DNA of 9,545 nucleotides from NCBI GenBank assembly GCA_002506015.1, contig DAWR01000162.1, positions 1 to 9,545 on the forward strand, in the 5' to 3' direction. The stretch comes from Candidatus Methanogasteraceae archaeon UBA261 (GTDB taxonomy: Archaea > Halobacteriota > Methanosarcinia > Methanosarcinales > Methanogasteraceae). The notes under the pieces are model-generated. The model had not been told where the DNA came from. It worked only from the letters and a program-made list of their open reading frames with translations, and searched no databases. Numbering within the stretch: position 1 is the first letter of the stretch; the number at the start of each line of letters is the position of its first letter. Position numbers and translations under genes: made by a program. Of the stretch, positions 1-6,971 are shown piece after piece.

Positions 1-87
1 ATCTTGCCCATCCCTTTCTGCCACCGAATCCACCAGCATCCGACCCCCCACCCGCGGATGCCCGCGAATTCGTTTGGGACGCGGCAT
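1..87 (-). CDS. N-terminal fragment of an unrecognised protein, cut by the window edge
   Basis: An ATG at 87 opens a minus-strand frame that runs without a stop to base 1, giving 29 codons that begin MPRPKRIRGHPRVGG and go on to MLVDSVAERD. I do not recognise the family; the start is strongly basic and proline/glycine-rich. Start choice rests on signals: GGTGAT at 102-97 is a perfect match to the archaeal 16S anti-SD and lies 9 bases upstream, and a TATA-like AATATATC sits at 135-128, placing a transcript start near 106. The frame stays open upstream only to an in-frame stop at 171-169. It lies downstream of the AI-2E gene on the same strand, across about 250 bases, so it probably has its own promoter. 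The fragment is too short to assign a function. Confidence 0.45.
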   Translation of the reverse strand, partial: MPRPKRIRGHPRVGGRMLVDSVAERDGQD

Positions 88-124
88 GGTGGGGGCATCA
101 CCATAATACTCGACTGTGCCGACC

Positions 125-137
125 AAAGATATATTCT
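125..137 (-). promoter_or_regulatory. TATA-like box for the left-edge gene
   Basis: On the minus strand this reads AGAATATATCTTT, a reasonable archaeal TATA element. It is about 25 bases upstream of the expected transcript start, followed by GGTGAT at 102-97 and ATG at 87. The spacing of the three signals is consistent; the assignment is inferred from position only. Confidence 0.4.
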
Positions 138-338
138 GACTTTCGGTGAATTGAAATTGCCTGTCCTTTTATCGTCACAGAACACATGTAGAATTACCAA
201 TGATAGCAACGAGATTGAAGAATAGACGTTTGGAAAGGGTGGAATGTATCATACTTGCGTGACACCTTTTGGGATGTAATTTACGTTTCACCGAAACTCG
301 AGTTATATGCTGATATCCACACAATATTGAGTAAGTAC

Positions 339-1442
339 CTATTTCTCGTTATTCTTGTTCTGTCCCCCCTCTTCCGGAGCCTCCTCTGTTGACGCCGACG
401 CCGCTTCTATCAGCTCCCTCTTTGTTCTATAGGCTGCAAGAAGAAAGCCGTACAGGGCAGGTCCGATCACAATTCCGATCATCCCAACCACAAAGAGCGG
501 TGCAGCAAACGAGAGAAGTGTGATTATCGGATGTATCGCCGCGCTCTGCATTGCCAGGCGGGGGCGGATAATGTTCTCGGGAATTACGTTGAGAAAGATT
601 ATCCCGAATACCAGCAATGCCACACCTGTCTTATAGTCCTGAATCACCAGGTAATATAGCGCCATGGGTAGAATGATCGTGTTCGTCCCGACGAGAGGGA
701 GTAGCGCAAAGACGGCTATGACAGCACCCCACAGGAACGGGTACGAGATCCCGAGCAGGATGAATCCGATCGTCGCAATGCCTCCTGTCAACACGCATGT
801 GATGAAATAGACGTTGAAGAGGCTGTGGTAGATCGGTTTCAGTTCGCAAAGGAACTTTGATATGAGTTCCTGCTCTGGCAGAAGGCGGATCATGTCATTC
901 ATCGCGTCCTCGCCATCGATTAGGAGGTAGTAGACGAGCAACACGGAAACGCCGAACTGCGCAAGATATATGGGCATGTTGGTAGCGAGCCCGGTGACCG
1001 TGTCTGTAGCGATCGGGATGAGCTTCGGCAGGATCTGAGTGGCGAGATCTTTAAGCTCCTTGCTTGCTTCTTCGATGTATCCGGCTGATCCGGGTATGCG
1101 GTCCCCCACAAAGCTGTTTGCAAAACTGGAAAAGTTATTCACAATATCCCGAAGGTCGTACTGGGATACTGATAGGTTTGAAACCTCGGTTGCCACGGCA
1201 CCGACCGCTCCGAGGATGATTGCCATGAAGACGAGGAAGACCAGGAATATGGAGAGCAATGATGCAATCTGCTTATTCTTCGTGATGCGGAGGATGTATA
1301 AGTAGAGTGGGTGGAGGAGATAAGCAGCAAAGACGCCCCACAATATCGTCGTTATGAACGCCTTTGTGACGTAGATTGTCGCAACAGCAACAGACAGGAT
1401 CGTTAGTGCGGAGATCCACCTGAACTTCATGCGAGAGTCCAT
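339..1442 (-). CDS. AI-2E / PerM (UPF0118, DUF20) family multi-pass membrane protein
   Basis: The 367-residue product matches the AI-2E transporter family (PF01594) in length and layout. Hydrophobic segments lie at about 10-27, 29-51, 60-85, 155-175, 208-232, 235-262, 270-288 and 305-338. A large, mostly polar loop (86-150) separates the first three from the rest, as is usual for the family. The conserved core is visible at 285-310 (IPENIIRPRLAMQS followed by HPIITLLS) and continues into the glycine-rich last helices (GMIGIVIGPALYG). The tail after 340 is charged and ends in an acidic/asparagine-rich stretch. Family members are tied to autoinducer-2 export, Na+/H+ antiport or are uncharacterised, so the substrate here is unknown. 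ATG 1442 is preferred: no SD is seen, but a TATA-like element at about 1465-1475 would put transcription start almost on it, giving a leaderless mRNA. ATG 1430 is the alternative. It diverges from the marker-8 gene. Confidence 0.88.
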   Translation of the reverse strand: MDSRMKFRWISALTILSVAVATIYVTKAFITTILWGVFAAYLLHPLYLYILRITKNKQIASLLSIFLVFLVFMAIILGAVGAVATEVSNLSVSQYDLRDIVNNFSSFANSFVGDRIPGSAGYIEEASKELKDLATQILPKLIPIATDTVTGLATNMPIYLAQFGVSVLLVYYLLIDGEDAMNDMIRLLPEQELISKFLCELKPIYHSLFNVYFITCVLTGGIATIGFILLGISYPFLWGAVIAVFALLPLVGTNTIILPMALYYLVIQDYKTGVALLVFGIIFLNVIPENIIRPRLAMQSAAIHPIITLLSFAAPLFVVGMIGIVIGPALYGFLLAAYRTKRELIEAASASTEEAPEEGGQNKNNEK

Positions 1443-1463
1443 GTCCTGCGTTATTTGTTCGAT

Positions 1464-1476
1464 TATTACATATACT
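1464..1476. promoter_or_regulatory. Possible shared TATA element of a divergent promoter
   Basis: The only AT-rich TATA-like stretch between the divergent genes is TTACATATACT (plus strand), AGTATATGTAA on the minus. On the minus strand it is about 25 bases from the AI-2E start at 1442, which fits a leaderless transcript. On the plus strand it would start transcription near 1497, leaving a leader of about 55 bases before the marker-8 start at 1552. Only position and composition support this. Confidence 0.3.
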
Positions 1477-1551
1477 TTTCTGTGGTTCTATGCTTTTTCC
1501 GGTGTTCAACCCCCCACAGCATTTACAAACCTCTGGAATAGAGATGCAACC

Positions 1552-2916
1552 ATGCCACACGTTATGGAGATTCTCGGATGCGCGAGGGTGACGGTTGCGG
1601 ACGGCAAGGTCATCGATGTCGGCAAGCCCTGTATCAGGTGGTGCCCGATCTTTGACAAGGTTCACGATATAAAAGAGATCACAGAGGATGCGATTCGTGC
1701 GAACATGGAGTTTCGGATCGCTGATACCGGCATGTTCACGCCGGAACGCAGCCTCGATTCCGACGTCTTCGTGAACTTTGGGGCATCCGAGGTTATGATG
1801 ACCGGGCTTGCGCGTGGTCTGATCGATACGACGGTCACAGCATGCGATGGTGCGGGAACGGTCATAACGGACAATTCAGGGCTCGTCCAGGGCATGGGCG
1901 CGCAGATATCAGGGCTGATCGAGACAGAGCCGATTCCCGAGATAATCAGTGGGATTGCGGAGCGTGGCGGGGGGGTTATTGACCCTGCCGGAGCAAGAAT
2001 CGATCCTGCCGCAGGAGTGCGCCGTGCAGTTGAGCTGGGCTACACGCGAATTGCTGTTACCGTGATCGATCCCGCAACAGCGCTTACGATCAGGAGAATT
2101 GAGTCAGAACTCGGCATCTCAACGATCATAATTGCCGCGCACACAACAGCGCTCTCCCGATCAGAGGTTGCTGATCTGCTTGGTCTCGTTGATATCACGA
2201 CCGGCTGCGCGTCGAAGCATGTTCGCGACCTTGTGAAGCCGCTTGTGCAGGTTGGAACCGCAATCCCGCTCTTTGCGGTGACGCAGAAGGGCCGGGAACT
2301 CTTAATCGAGCGTGCGAAGGAGACAACAGCGCCAGTACTGATAAACACGATGCCGCTTCCTGTTCTTCCTGCGCACAAGCAGCCGATTGGTATGGGCGCG
2401 AGAAACAATTCAAGAGGTGGGAAAATAAGCAACGATGGAGAGACAGATGAAGAGATGAGTGATAACCGCGAAGATAGGGATCTGGTTGCTTACTGTGGTC
2501 TCTACTGCGGAGATTGCTTTAGCTACCAGGGAAAGGTTGCCGATCTGGCAAGGGACTTGAGAAAGGAGTTACGTCAGGCAAAGTTCGATAAAACCGCAGA
2601 ATCCCTCTCTGAGATCTCTTTCTTCAAAGTATTCGAGGATTATGGGAAATGCTACGAAATACTTGGCGCGATGGTGAAATTTCGCTGTAAGAACGCCTGT
2701 CGTGGCGGCGGAGGTCCACCGTTCTGCACGATCAGGAAATGCTGCCAGAATAAGGGGATTGCGGGCTGCTTCGAGTGTGATGAGCTCGAGGGCTGCGAGA
2801 AACTGGACTTCCTGAGACCCGGTCACGGCGAGGCACACATAAAGAACCTGAGGAAGATTAAAAAGAGCGGAATCGACAAATTCTTGGGGGGAAAGAAGCA
2901 CTGGTACATCAAATGA
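1552..2916 (+). CDS. Methanogenesis marker protein 8 (DUF2099) fused to a cysteine-rich DUF3795 domain
   Basis: The 454-residue product has two parts. Residues 1 to about 285 match methanogenesis marker protein 8 (TIGR03275/DUF2099): an ILGCARVTVADGKVIDVG start, CIRWCPIFD, MEFRIADTGMFTPER, DGAGTVITD, GLVQGMGAQISGLIETEPIP and DITTGCASKHVRDL. That family is known from methanogens and related MCR-bearing archaea; its biochemical role is not established. A short hydrophilic linker leads to residues 312-454, a DUF3795-like domain with 12 cysteines, beginning YCGLYCGDC and including CKNAC, a KCC pair and three C-terminal cysteines, plausibly binding zinc or an Fe-S cluster. The frame is continuous with no stop. 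An in-frame ATG at 2455 could mark where a separate DUF3795 gene once started, but it lacks a well-spaced SD. ATG 1552 was chosen because family similarity begins there; the frame extends to 1429, but that part overlaps the divergent gene's start. The tRNA methyltransferase follows after 72 bases. Confidence 0.85.
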   Translation: MPHVMEILGCARVTVADGKVIDVGKPCIRWCPIFDKVHDIKEITEDAIRANMEFRIADTGMFTPERSLDSDVFVNFGASEVMMTGLARGLIDTTVTACDGAGTVITDNSGLVQGMGAQISGLIETEPIPEIISGIAERGGGVIDPAGARIDPAAGVRRAVELGYTRIAVTVIDPATALTIRRIESELGISTIIIAAHTTALSRSEVADLLGLVDITTGCASKHVRDLVKPLVQVGTAIPLFAVTQKGRELLIERAKETTAPVLINTMPLPVLPAHKQPIGMGARNNSRGGKISNDGETDEEMSDNREDRDLVAYCGLYCGDCFSYQGKVADLARDLRKELRQAKFDKTAESLSEISFFKVFEDYGKCYEILGAMVKFRCKNACRGGGGPPFCTIRKCCQNKGIAGCFECDELEGCEKLDFLRPGHGEAHIKNLRKIKKSGIDKFLGGKKHWYIK

Positions 2917-2988
2917 CAATTTCAAATCATATCTCGCAATCTCTGCAAGAAACCCCCTCCTCGGTCATCTCTGAAGATTGTGGTGGCT

Positions 2989-4026
2989 ATGTTACTGGCA
3001 TTTGAACTCTCAGGCGAGCACGAAACGCTTCCGGCAGGTGAGGTTCTCGCATGCATGCGCTCGCTTGAAATCGAGCATAGAGTCGTAAAGAGCGAGGAGC
3101 AATGCCTGATTATAGAGACCATTGACGAAAAACCCGCGATGTCCACGTTGCCCGCACTCTTGTCTGCGAGGCTTGCGATGACGCACCACATAATCGCAGT
3201 CATCTTCGAGTGTGACCTATCAGAGTCGAGCATCCTCGAGTCGGTCAGTGATGCGGAGATTGCGATTCCACTGGGCGAGACGTTCGGTGTCCGGGCAAGG
3301 AAGATACAAAGGTCCGCTCTATCAACTGAGCGTATAGAACGGCTCATAGGGGGGATCATCTTCGAAAGAAACCGAGTTAACGGGGCGAGGGTAAATTTGA
3401 CCAGCCCCGATCACAGATTCCGTGCAATTCTGACCGACGATTCGTGCATATTCGGGGAGGTTCTCGCATCTACGGATAGAAGAGAGTTTGAGGAGCGAAA
3501 GCCGCACAAGAAACCATTCTTCTACCCGGGCGCGATATCGCCAAAAGTAGCCCGTGCACTCGTTAATCTCTGCGAAATTCGCACGGGGGACCGCGTTCTC
3601 GATTTATTCTGCGGAACCGGGGGCATACTGGTCGAAGCCGGCATGATCGGTGCCAGTGTGATCGGGATCGATGTGCAGGAATCAATGGTACGTGGCGCCA
3701 GGATGAATCTCAGTGATCATGGATTTGAATACCAGTTGATCTGTGGAGATGCCTGCAATCTTCCGTTAAGAGACCAGTCAGTCGATGTTGTGGTCACTGA
3801 CCCACCCTATGGCAGATCTGCTGTTGTCATGGCAGAATCAATCGTTTCGCTCTACAGAGACGCGCTTTTCGAGATACACCGTGTGATTGTGGATGGGGGG
3901 CATGTGGTCGTGGTCTCTGACTTTGAGTTGCCATGGGTGGGCGAGAGTGGGTTTGTAACTATTAAACTCCACACCCAGCGGGTCCACCGGAGTTTGACTC
4001 GGTACATCGCGGTTCTGGAAAAATGA
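2989..4026 (+). CDS. trmG10: tRNA (guanine(10)-N2)-dimethyltransferase, Trm-G10 / archaeal Trm11 family
   Basis: A 345-residue SAM-dependent methyltransferase matching archaeal Trm-G10 (TIGR01177), which mono- and then dimethylates G10 at N2 in tRNA. The N-terminal part (about 1-165) fits the ferredoxin-like plus THUMP tRNA-binding region and opens with the typical FELSGEHETLPAGEVLAC. The family signature KPFFYPGAISPKVARALVNL is at about 175-194. The Rossmann domain follows, with motif I DLFCGTGG (205-212), the acidic residue of motif II in IGIDVQ, GDACNLPL before motif IV, and the catalytic DPPYG (271-275). All key elements are present and the length is normal. ATG 2989 is preferred; two in-frame GTG codons at 2980 and 2983 are alternatives, and no well-placed SD separates them. 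It may be co-transcribed with the marker-8/DUF3795 gene, because the gap is short and no clear promoter is seen in it. Confidence 0.92.
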   Translation: MLLAFELSGEHETLPAGEVLACMRSLEIEHRVVKSEEQCLIIETIDEKPAMSTLPALLSARLAMTHHIIAVIFECDLSESSILESVSDAEIAIPLGETFGVRARKIQRSALSTERIERLIGGIIFERNRVNGARVNLTSPDHRFRAILTDDSCIFGEVLASTDRREFEERKPHKKPFFYPGAISPKVARALVNLCEIRTGDRVLDLFCGTGGILVEAGMIGASVIGIDVQESMVRGARMNLSDHGFEYQLICGDACNLPLRDQSVDVVVTDPPYGRSAVVMAESIVSLYRDALFEIHRVIVDGGHVVVVSDFELPWVGESGFVTIKLHTQRVHRSLTRYIAVLEK

Positions 4027-4271
4027 AGGCTCGCAAGTATCGATTCTTCAATATGTTTAGAGGTCAAGTCTTTGTCTGCCAGCGACGCCTCTGAACTGTT
4101 TGCATCTGTGTTCGGTTAAGCACCGCAAGCAATCTTCATAGTGCTCACACTCAATCACTATCTTTACTGATCCATGCCACGATACACAAAAGCAATCTCG
4201 TTCATTTAGCGCCAGTACTTTAATCGATTATTGTGCACTTTTATGATTGCATATTGGATAAAACAATGGAT

Positions 4272-4364
4272 ATAGAACCACAGAGGACATAAAGAGATGT
4301 AACAGGTCTTAAGATGGGATTTGTGAGCAATGTGCGACCGAAACAACTCTGGGCTCTCTGTGAC
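4272..4364. repeat. Degenerate CACAGAG...CTCTGTG inverted repeat pair
   Basis: ACCACAGAGG at 4277-4286 and CTCTGTG at 4356-4362 form inverted arms (CACAGAG at 4279-4285) about 70 bases apart. The wording resembles the short CACAGAG/CTCTGTG-type intergenic repeats that recur in many archaeal and bacterial genomes. The copies are diverged, so the boundaries are approximate. Confidence 0.45.
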
Positions 4365-4412
4365 TAATTTTATACAAAATACACTAATAAATTGTATATA
4401 CTCGTAGTGGCT

Positions 4413-4484
4413 ATGTGTTGGTATACCCCGCACCGCCACAAAATGAGCTTTTTGTAACTGTGTCAGTGGGATGTGTTGGCATAC
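4413..4484 (+). repeat. 14-base direct repeat ATGTGTTGGYATAC, two copies
   Basis: ATGTGTTGGTATAC (4413-4426) and ATGTGTTGGCATAC (4471-4484) differ by a single T/C, and AGTGG precedes both (4406-4410 and 4465-4469). The copies start 58 bases apart. They could be protein-binding sites or remnants of a duplication; no gene starts nearby that would tell which. Confidence 0.5.
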
Positions 4485-4487
4485 GCG

Positions 4488-4582
4488 AAAGGCGTGACGA
4501 TAAAGACAACTCTCTGCGACTTTGCGACTTTCTCTTTGAAGTGGAGCATAAAAACGTAAAGACGCTATGGCGCAAAGATTGA
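4488..4582. repeat. Degenerate CTTTGCG...CGCAAAG repeat element
   Basis: The octamer TGCGACTT occurs twice in tandem (4515-4522 and 4523-4530). CTTTGCG (4520-4526) is mirrored by CGCAAAG (4571-4577), with AAAACGTAAAGACGC just before the right arm. This is the familiar CTTTGCG/AAAGACGCAAAG class of dispersed intergenic repeat, which often produces spurious small protein predictions. It is diverged and probably does not encode protein. Confidence 0.5.
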
Positions 4583-4760
4583 ATAAACCTCTTGATCGGC
4601 TACCCTGTTATATATGTCTCAGCCTTGTGTATTCATGGTCAAATTGGCAATTACAAAAATCGCAGTTCATGCCGTGTACTTGAGTATACCTTGTAAAGTG
4701 CTCACTGTTATTGGAATGTCCCTGTTTGTGACATTGGTTACGTCTTAACCGAACACACGT

Positions 4761-4783
4761 CGTCTTCTCTGTGGTCTTTGTGG
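4761..4783. repeat. Further CTCTGTGGTCTTTGTGG repeat copy
   Basis: TTCTCTGTGGTCTTTGTGG is another degenerate copy of the same repeat class. Its CTCTGTGGT is the inverse complement of ACCACAGAG at 4277-4285, so the two copies bracket about 500 bases of non-coding DNA in opposite orientation. Nothing else suggests a complete mobile element. Confidence 0.4.
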
Positions 4784-4851
4784 CGGTCATGTAGAGTTCC
4801 AAATCACACTTGCGGGGTGGTATAATAGTGTCCCGAAGAGCCGGATAATCG

Positions 4852-4864
4852 AAAGATATATATC
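4852..4864 (+). promoter_or_regulatory. TATA box of the ahaC-ubiA unit
   Basis: AAAGATATATATC is a strong archaeal TATA-like element that includes the 10-base palindrome GATATATATC. It precedes ahaC by about 35 bases. A transcript starting some 25 bases downstream would carry a very short leader holding AGGTGA (4888-4893), four bases before the ATG at 4898. The combination gives good support for promoter and start. Confidence 0.6.
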
Positions 4865-4897
4865 GAACTGAACCCTCTCCATCATACAGGTGAATAC

Positions 4898-5944
4898 ATG
4901 CTGAAGATGCCATGGAAGCGCAAACAGGGCAGCAAAAGTTACGCATACTTATGTGCCAGGGTGCGGGCGATGAAGAGCAATCTGCTGCCAAAGGAGATCT
5001 ATCCCCGATTGATGAATATGGAGATTGCGGAGATTACCCGATTCATCGAGGATTCCGAGTACAAGGACGATGTTGATGAGCTTGCGCAGAGGTACGATGG
5101 TGCCAATCTGACTGAGCACGCCCTCAACCAGAATCTTGCGTTGACCTATCGAAAACTGCTCAACATATCAGCAGGGGAGTCACACCATCTGATCGCCGAG
5201 TATCTCAGGCGGTGGGACATCTGGAACATCAAGACGATTCTCCGAGGGAAGCGGTATGGGGCATCTGACGAGGAGATCCTTGAATCTGTTGTCTCTGCGG
5301 GACATTTTGGCTACCACGAATTAATTACGCTCGTGCAAAAAGACGTCTCTGCGATAGTTGACGTATTGAAGCAGGATTATCCACTCGATGAATACTCAGA
5401 GGATCGTCTGGATCACTTCGAGAACGTGCTGGACAAGTTCTATTACGAAAAATTGACCGAACTTGAAGCGGTCCGCAACCCACGGACGAAGAGCCACATG
5501 CTATTTTCAGAGATGGTTAAAACGGAGATTGACATGAGGAACTTAAAGACGCTCTTCAGGTCAGCAAGGGCAGAGGTTCCAAGGGAGCGCATCCTCGATA
5601 TGCTGATTCCTGGCGGGTTGAAGCTGAACACAATCGCACTGACCAAACTTGCCGGGTTACCGTTCGATGAGTTCATTGCATCGCTTCGGGACTCTCCGTA
5701 CTGGGATGCAATATCAGAGAGCGTGACAGACGGTGTGGAATCGCTCACCGATGTGGAGTCAGATCTGGGCAAATACCAGCTCGAATACGCCGCACGGACC
5801 TCACATTACTATCCACTCTCAATTGTGCCGATCATGGATTATGTGATAAGCAAGAAGAACGAGGTTGACAACATCAGAATGATTGTGCGCGGCAAAGAGG
5901 TCGGGCTCACCGACGATGCTATCCGGAGTAAGCTGGTGTTATAG
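4898..5944 (+). CDS. ahaC: A1AO-type ATP synthase subunit C (V-ATPase subunit d homologue)
   Basis: The 348-residue product matches archaeal ATP synthase subunit C, the funnel-shaped part that joins the central stalk of the catalytic A1 head to the membrane rotor ring. Family hallmarks are YAYLCARVRAMKSNLL at 15-30, RRWDIWNIKTILRGKRYG at about 104-121, and the closing DYVISKKNEVDNIRMIVRGK near 315-334, with alpha-helical repeats between and no membrane segment. The length is typical. ATG 4898 is chosen over 4907 because AGGTGA lies four bases upstream of it. In most archaea this gene is embedded in an aha/atp operon (HIKECFABDG in Methanosarcina); here no other subunit gene is in the window, and the next gene, a UbiA prenyltransferase, starts two bases after the stop. 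Whether it is the only copy in the genome cannot be told here. Confidence 0.93.
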   Translation: MLKMPWKRKQGSKSYAYLCARVRAMKSNLLPKEIYPRLMNMEIAEITRFIEDSEYKDDVDELAQRYDGANLTEHALNQNLALTYRKLLNISAGESHHLIAEYLRRWDIWNIKTILRGKRYGASDEEILESVVSAGHFGYHELITLVQKDVSAIVDVLKQDYPLDEYSEDRLDHFENVLDKFYYEKLTELEAVRNPRTKSHMLFSEMVKTEIDMRNLKTLFRSARAEVPRERILDMLIPGGLKLNTIALTKLAGLPFDEFIASLRDSPYWDAISESVTDGVESLTDVESDLGKYQLEYAARTSHYYPLSIVPIMDYVISKKNEVDNIRMIVRGKEVGLTDDAIRSKLVL

Positions 5945-5946
5945 GT

Positions 5947-6867
5947 ATGGCATCGAGGTTCGATGCATACATCAAGCTCCTCCGCCCCGAGATCGCCGCA
6001 ATGGATCTTGCGCTCCCGGCATCGAGCGCGCTTCTTGCGAGTTATCTGCTGACCCGCGATCTCCCATCAATTTTTCCGTTCGTGCTGGCAGTAATCGGCG
6101 GATACTGCGCAATCACGAGCACGTACGTCTTCAATGACTGCTGCGACATCGACATCGACAAAATCAACCTTCCGGACCGTGCTCTCGCCTCGGGAGCGGT
6201 CACAAAAAATCAGGGGATGGCGTACGCGCTTCTCCTGTTCCTTGTTGCTGCAGCGGTTGCACTCTATCTTAATATCGAGTGTGTGGCTGTGTTGGTCCTT
6301 GCAACGGTTGCGATCAGCATCTATTCCGCACTCGCAAAACGTGCCACATTCCTGAGCTTTCTCCCGGTCGGATTCGCGTACGCGCTTGTTCCCATCGGAA
6401 TCTGGCTTGCATTCGACCCAGCAGGCATTCTGAAGAGCGTTCCTGGCGACAACGTGATTTTGCCGCCCCCTGCAATCTTCTTTGGTGCGATGATCTGTGT
6501 CACTGACTGGGGATTCACACTATCGGGTGTGGCAAGGGATATTGCGGGCGATCGGTTGCGGGGCGCACCAACATTCCCTGTGACCTTTGGCATCCCTGCG
6601 ACATCAAGGTTCGTTGCGGTCTGCTGGACTCTGGGCGTGCTCTTCTCGCTTGCCATCGGATACACAGCGGGTCTCGGATATGTCTACAACGCCTGCGCAA
6701 CCCTTGGCGGGGTCTGGATGCTCTTACAGGCAGCAGACTTTGTGCGGAACCCTCTGCCTGCAAGAGGCGGGAAATTGTTTCTGCAGGCATCACATTACCG
6801 TGCCGCAATCTTTCTTTCGATGATTGCGGATGTACTATTGGGCATGTTCGATCCAGGCTTTATATGA
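5947..6867 (+). CDS. UbiA-family membrane prenyltransferase
   Basis: A 306-residue multi-pass membrane protein of the UbiA superfamily, which transfers an isoprenoid chain from a polyprenyl diphosphate to an acceptor. Both Mg-diphosphate aspartate motifs are present: NDCCDIDID at 63-71, followed by RALASG, and ARDIAGDRLRGAPTFPVTFG at about 196-215 (D198 and D202). About eight to nine hydrophobic helices are visible. The acceptor is not clear: archaeal members include the ether-lipid enzyme digeranylgeranylglyceryl phosphate synthase, and others act on quinones, methanophenazine-like carriers or haem. The extended hydrophobic segment and the GAPTFPVTFG form of motif 2 do not let me choose. It starts two bases after ahaC, and GGTG at 5935-5938 inside the end of ahaC is a plausible SD, so the two are probably co-transcribed and translationally coupled. 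Confidence 0.88.
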   Translation: MASRFDAYIKLLRPEIAAMDLALPASSALLASYLLTRDLPSIFPFVLAVIGGYCAITSTYVFNDCCDIDIDKINLPDRALASGAVTKNQGMAYALLLFLVAAAVALYLNIECVAVLVLATVAISIYSALAKRATFLSFLPVGFAYALVPIGIWLAFDPAGILKSVPGDNVILPPPAIFFGAMICVTDWGFTLSGVARDIAGDRLRGAPTFPVTFGIPATSRFVAVCWTLGVLFSLAIGYTAGLGYVYNACATLGGVWMLLQAADFVRNPLPARGGKLFLQASHYRAAIFLSMIADVLLGMFDPGFI

Positions 6868-6971
6868 GCATAATTCACACCGCCGCAACATGGGGATTTT
6901 CCTGATTCCGATGTCTTGAGGATGGAACGATCAATCGATCTGTTAACCAATTTATCATCCGATCAATACGG

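Larger units (their letters stand above)
4027..4897. other. 871-base gene-free, repeat-containing intergenic region
   Basis: No reading frame here resembles a known protein; the short frames on both strands are compositionally odd and cover repeat copies. I see no tRNA, rRNA or CRISPR array. The stretch is visibly richer in A/T than its flanking genes. It contains several degenerate copies of the CACAGAG / CTTTGCG type of dispersed intergenic repeat (about 4272-4790), a near-identical 14-base direct repeat (4413-4426 and 4471-4484), and the ahaC promoter at the right end. A small RNA cannot be excluded by reading alone. Confidence 0.7.

Noticed and set aside
4..225. A 73-residue plus-strand frame at the left edge.
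   Set aside because: The composition is unlike a protein, and the opposite strand here has a TATA box, an SD and an ATG in good order.
1429..1551. A 41-residue hydrophobic N-terminal extension that would give the marker-8 protein a membrane anchor.
   Set aside because: It overlaps the divergent AI-2E start and promoter and has no family similarity; marker-8 similarity begins at the ATG at 1552.
4206..4439. A 77-residue minus-strand frame in the intergenic region.
   Set aside because: It is made largely from the CACAGAG/CTCTGTG repeat, has no good start signal and matches no family.
4027..4897. A CRISPR array or tRNA in the gene-free stretch.
   Set aside because: Repeats are few, diverged and irregularly spaced, and no T-loop and acceptor-stem combination could be found by eye.
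4608..4991. A 127-residue minus-strand frame running into the ahaC start.
   Set aside because: It is antisense to the clear ahaC start and promoter and otherwise covers repeat sequence; no recognisable domain.
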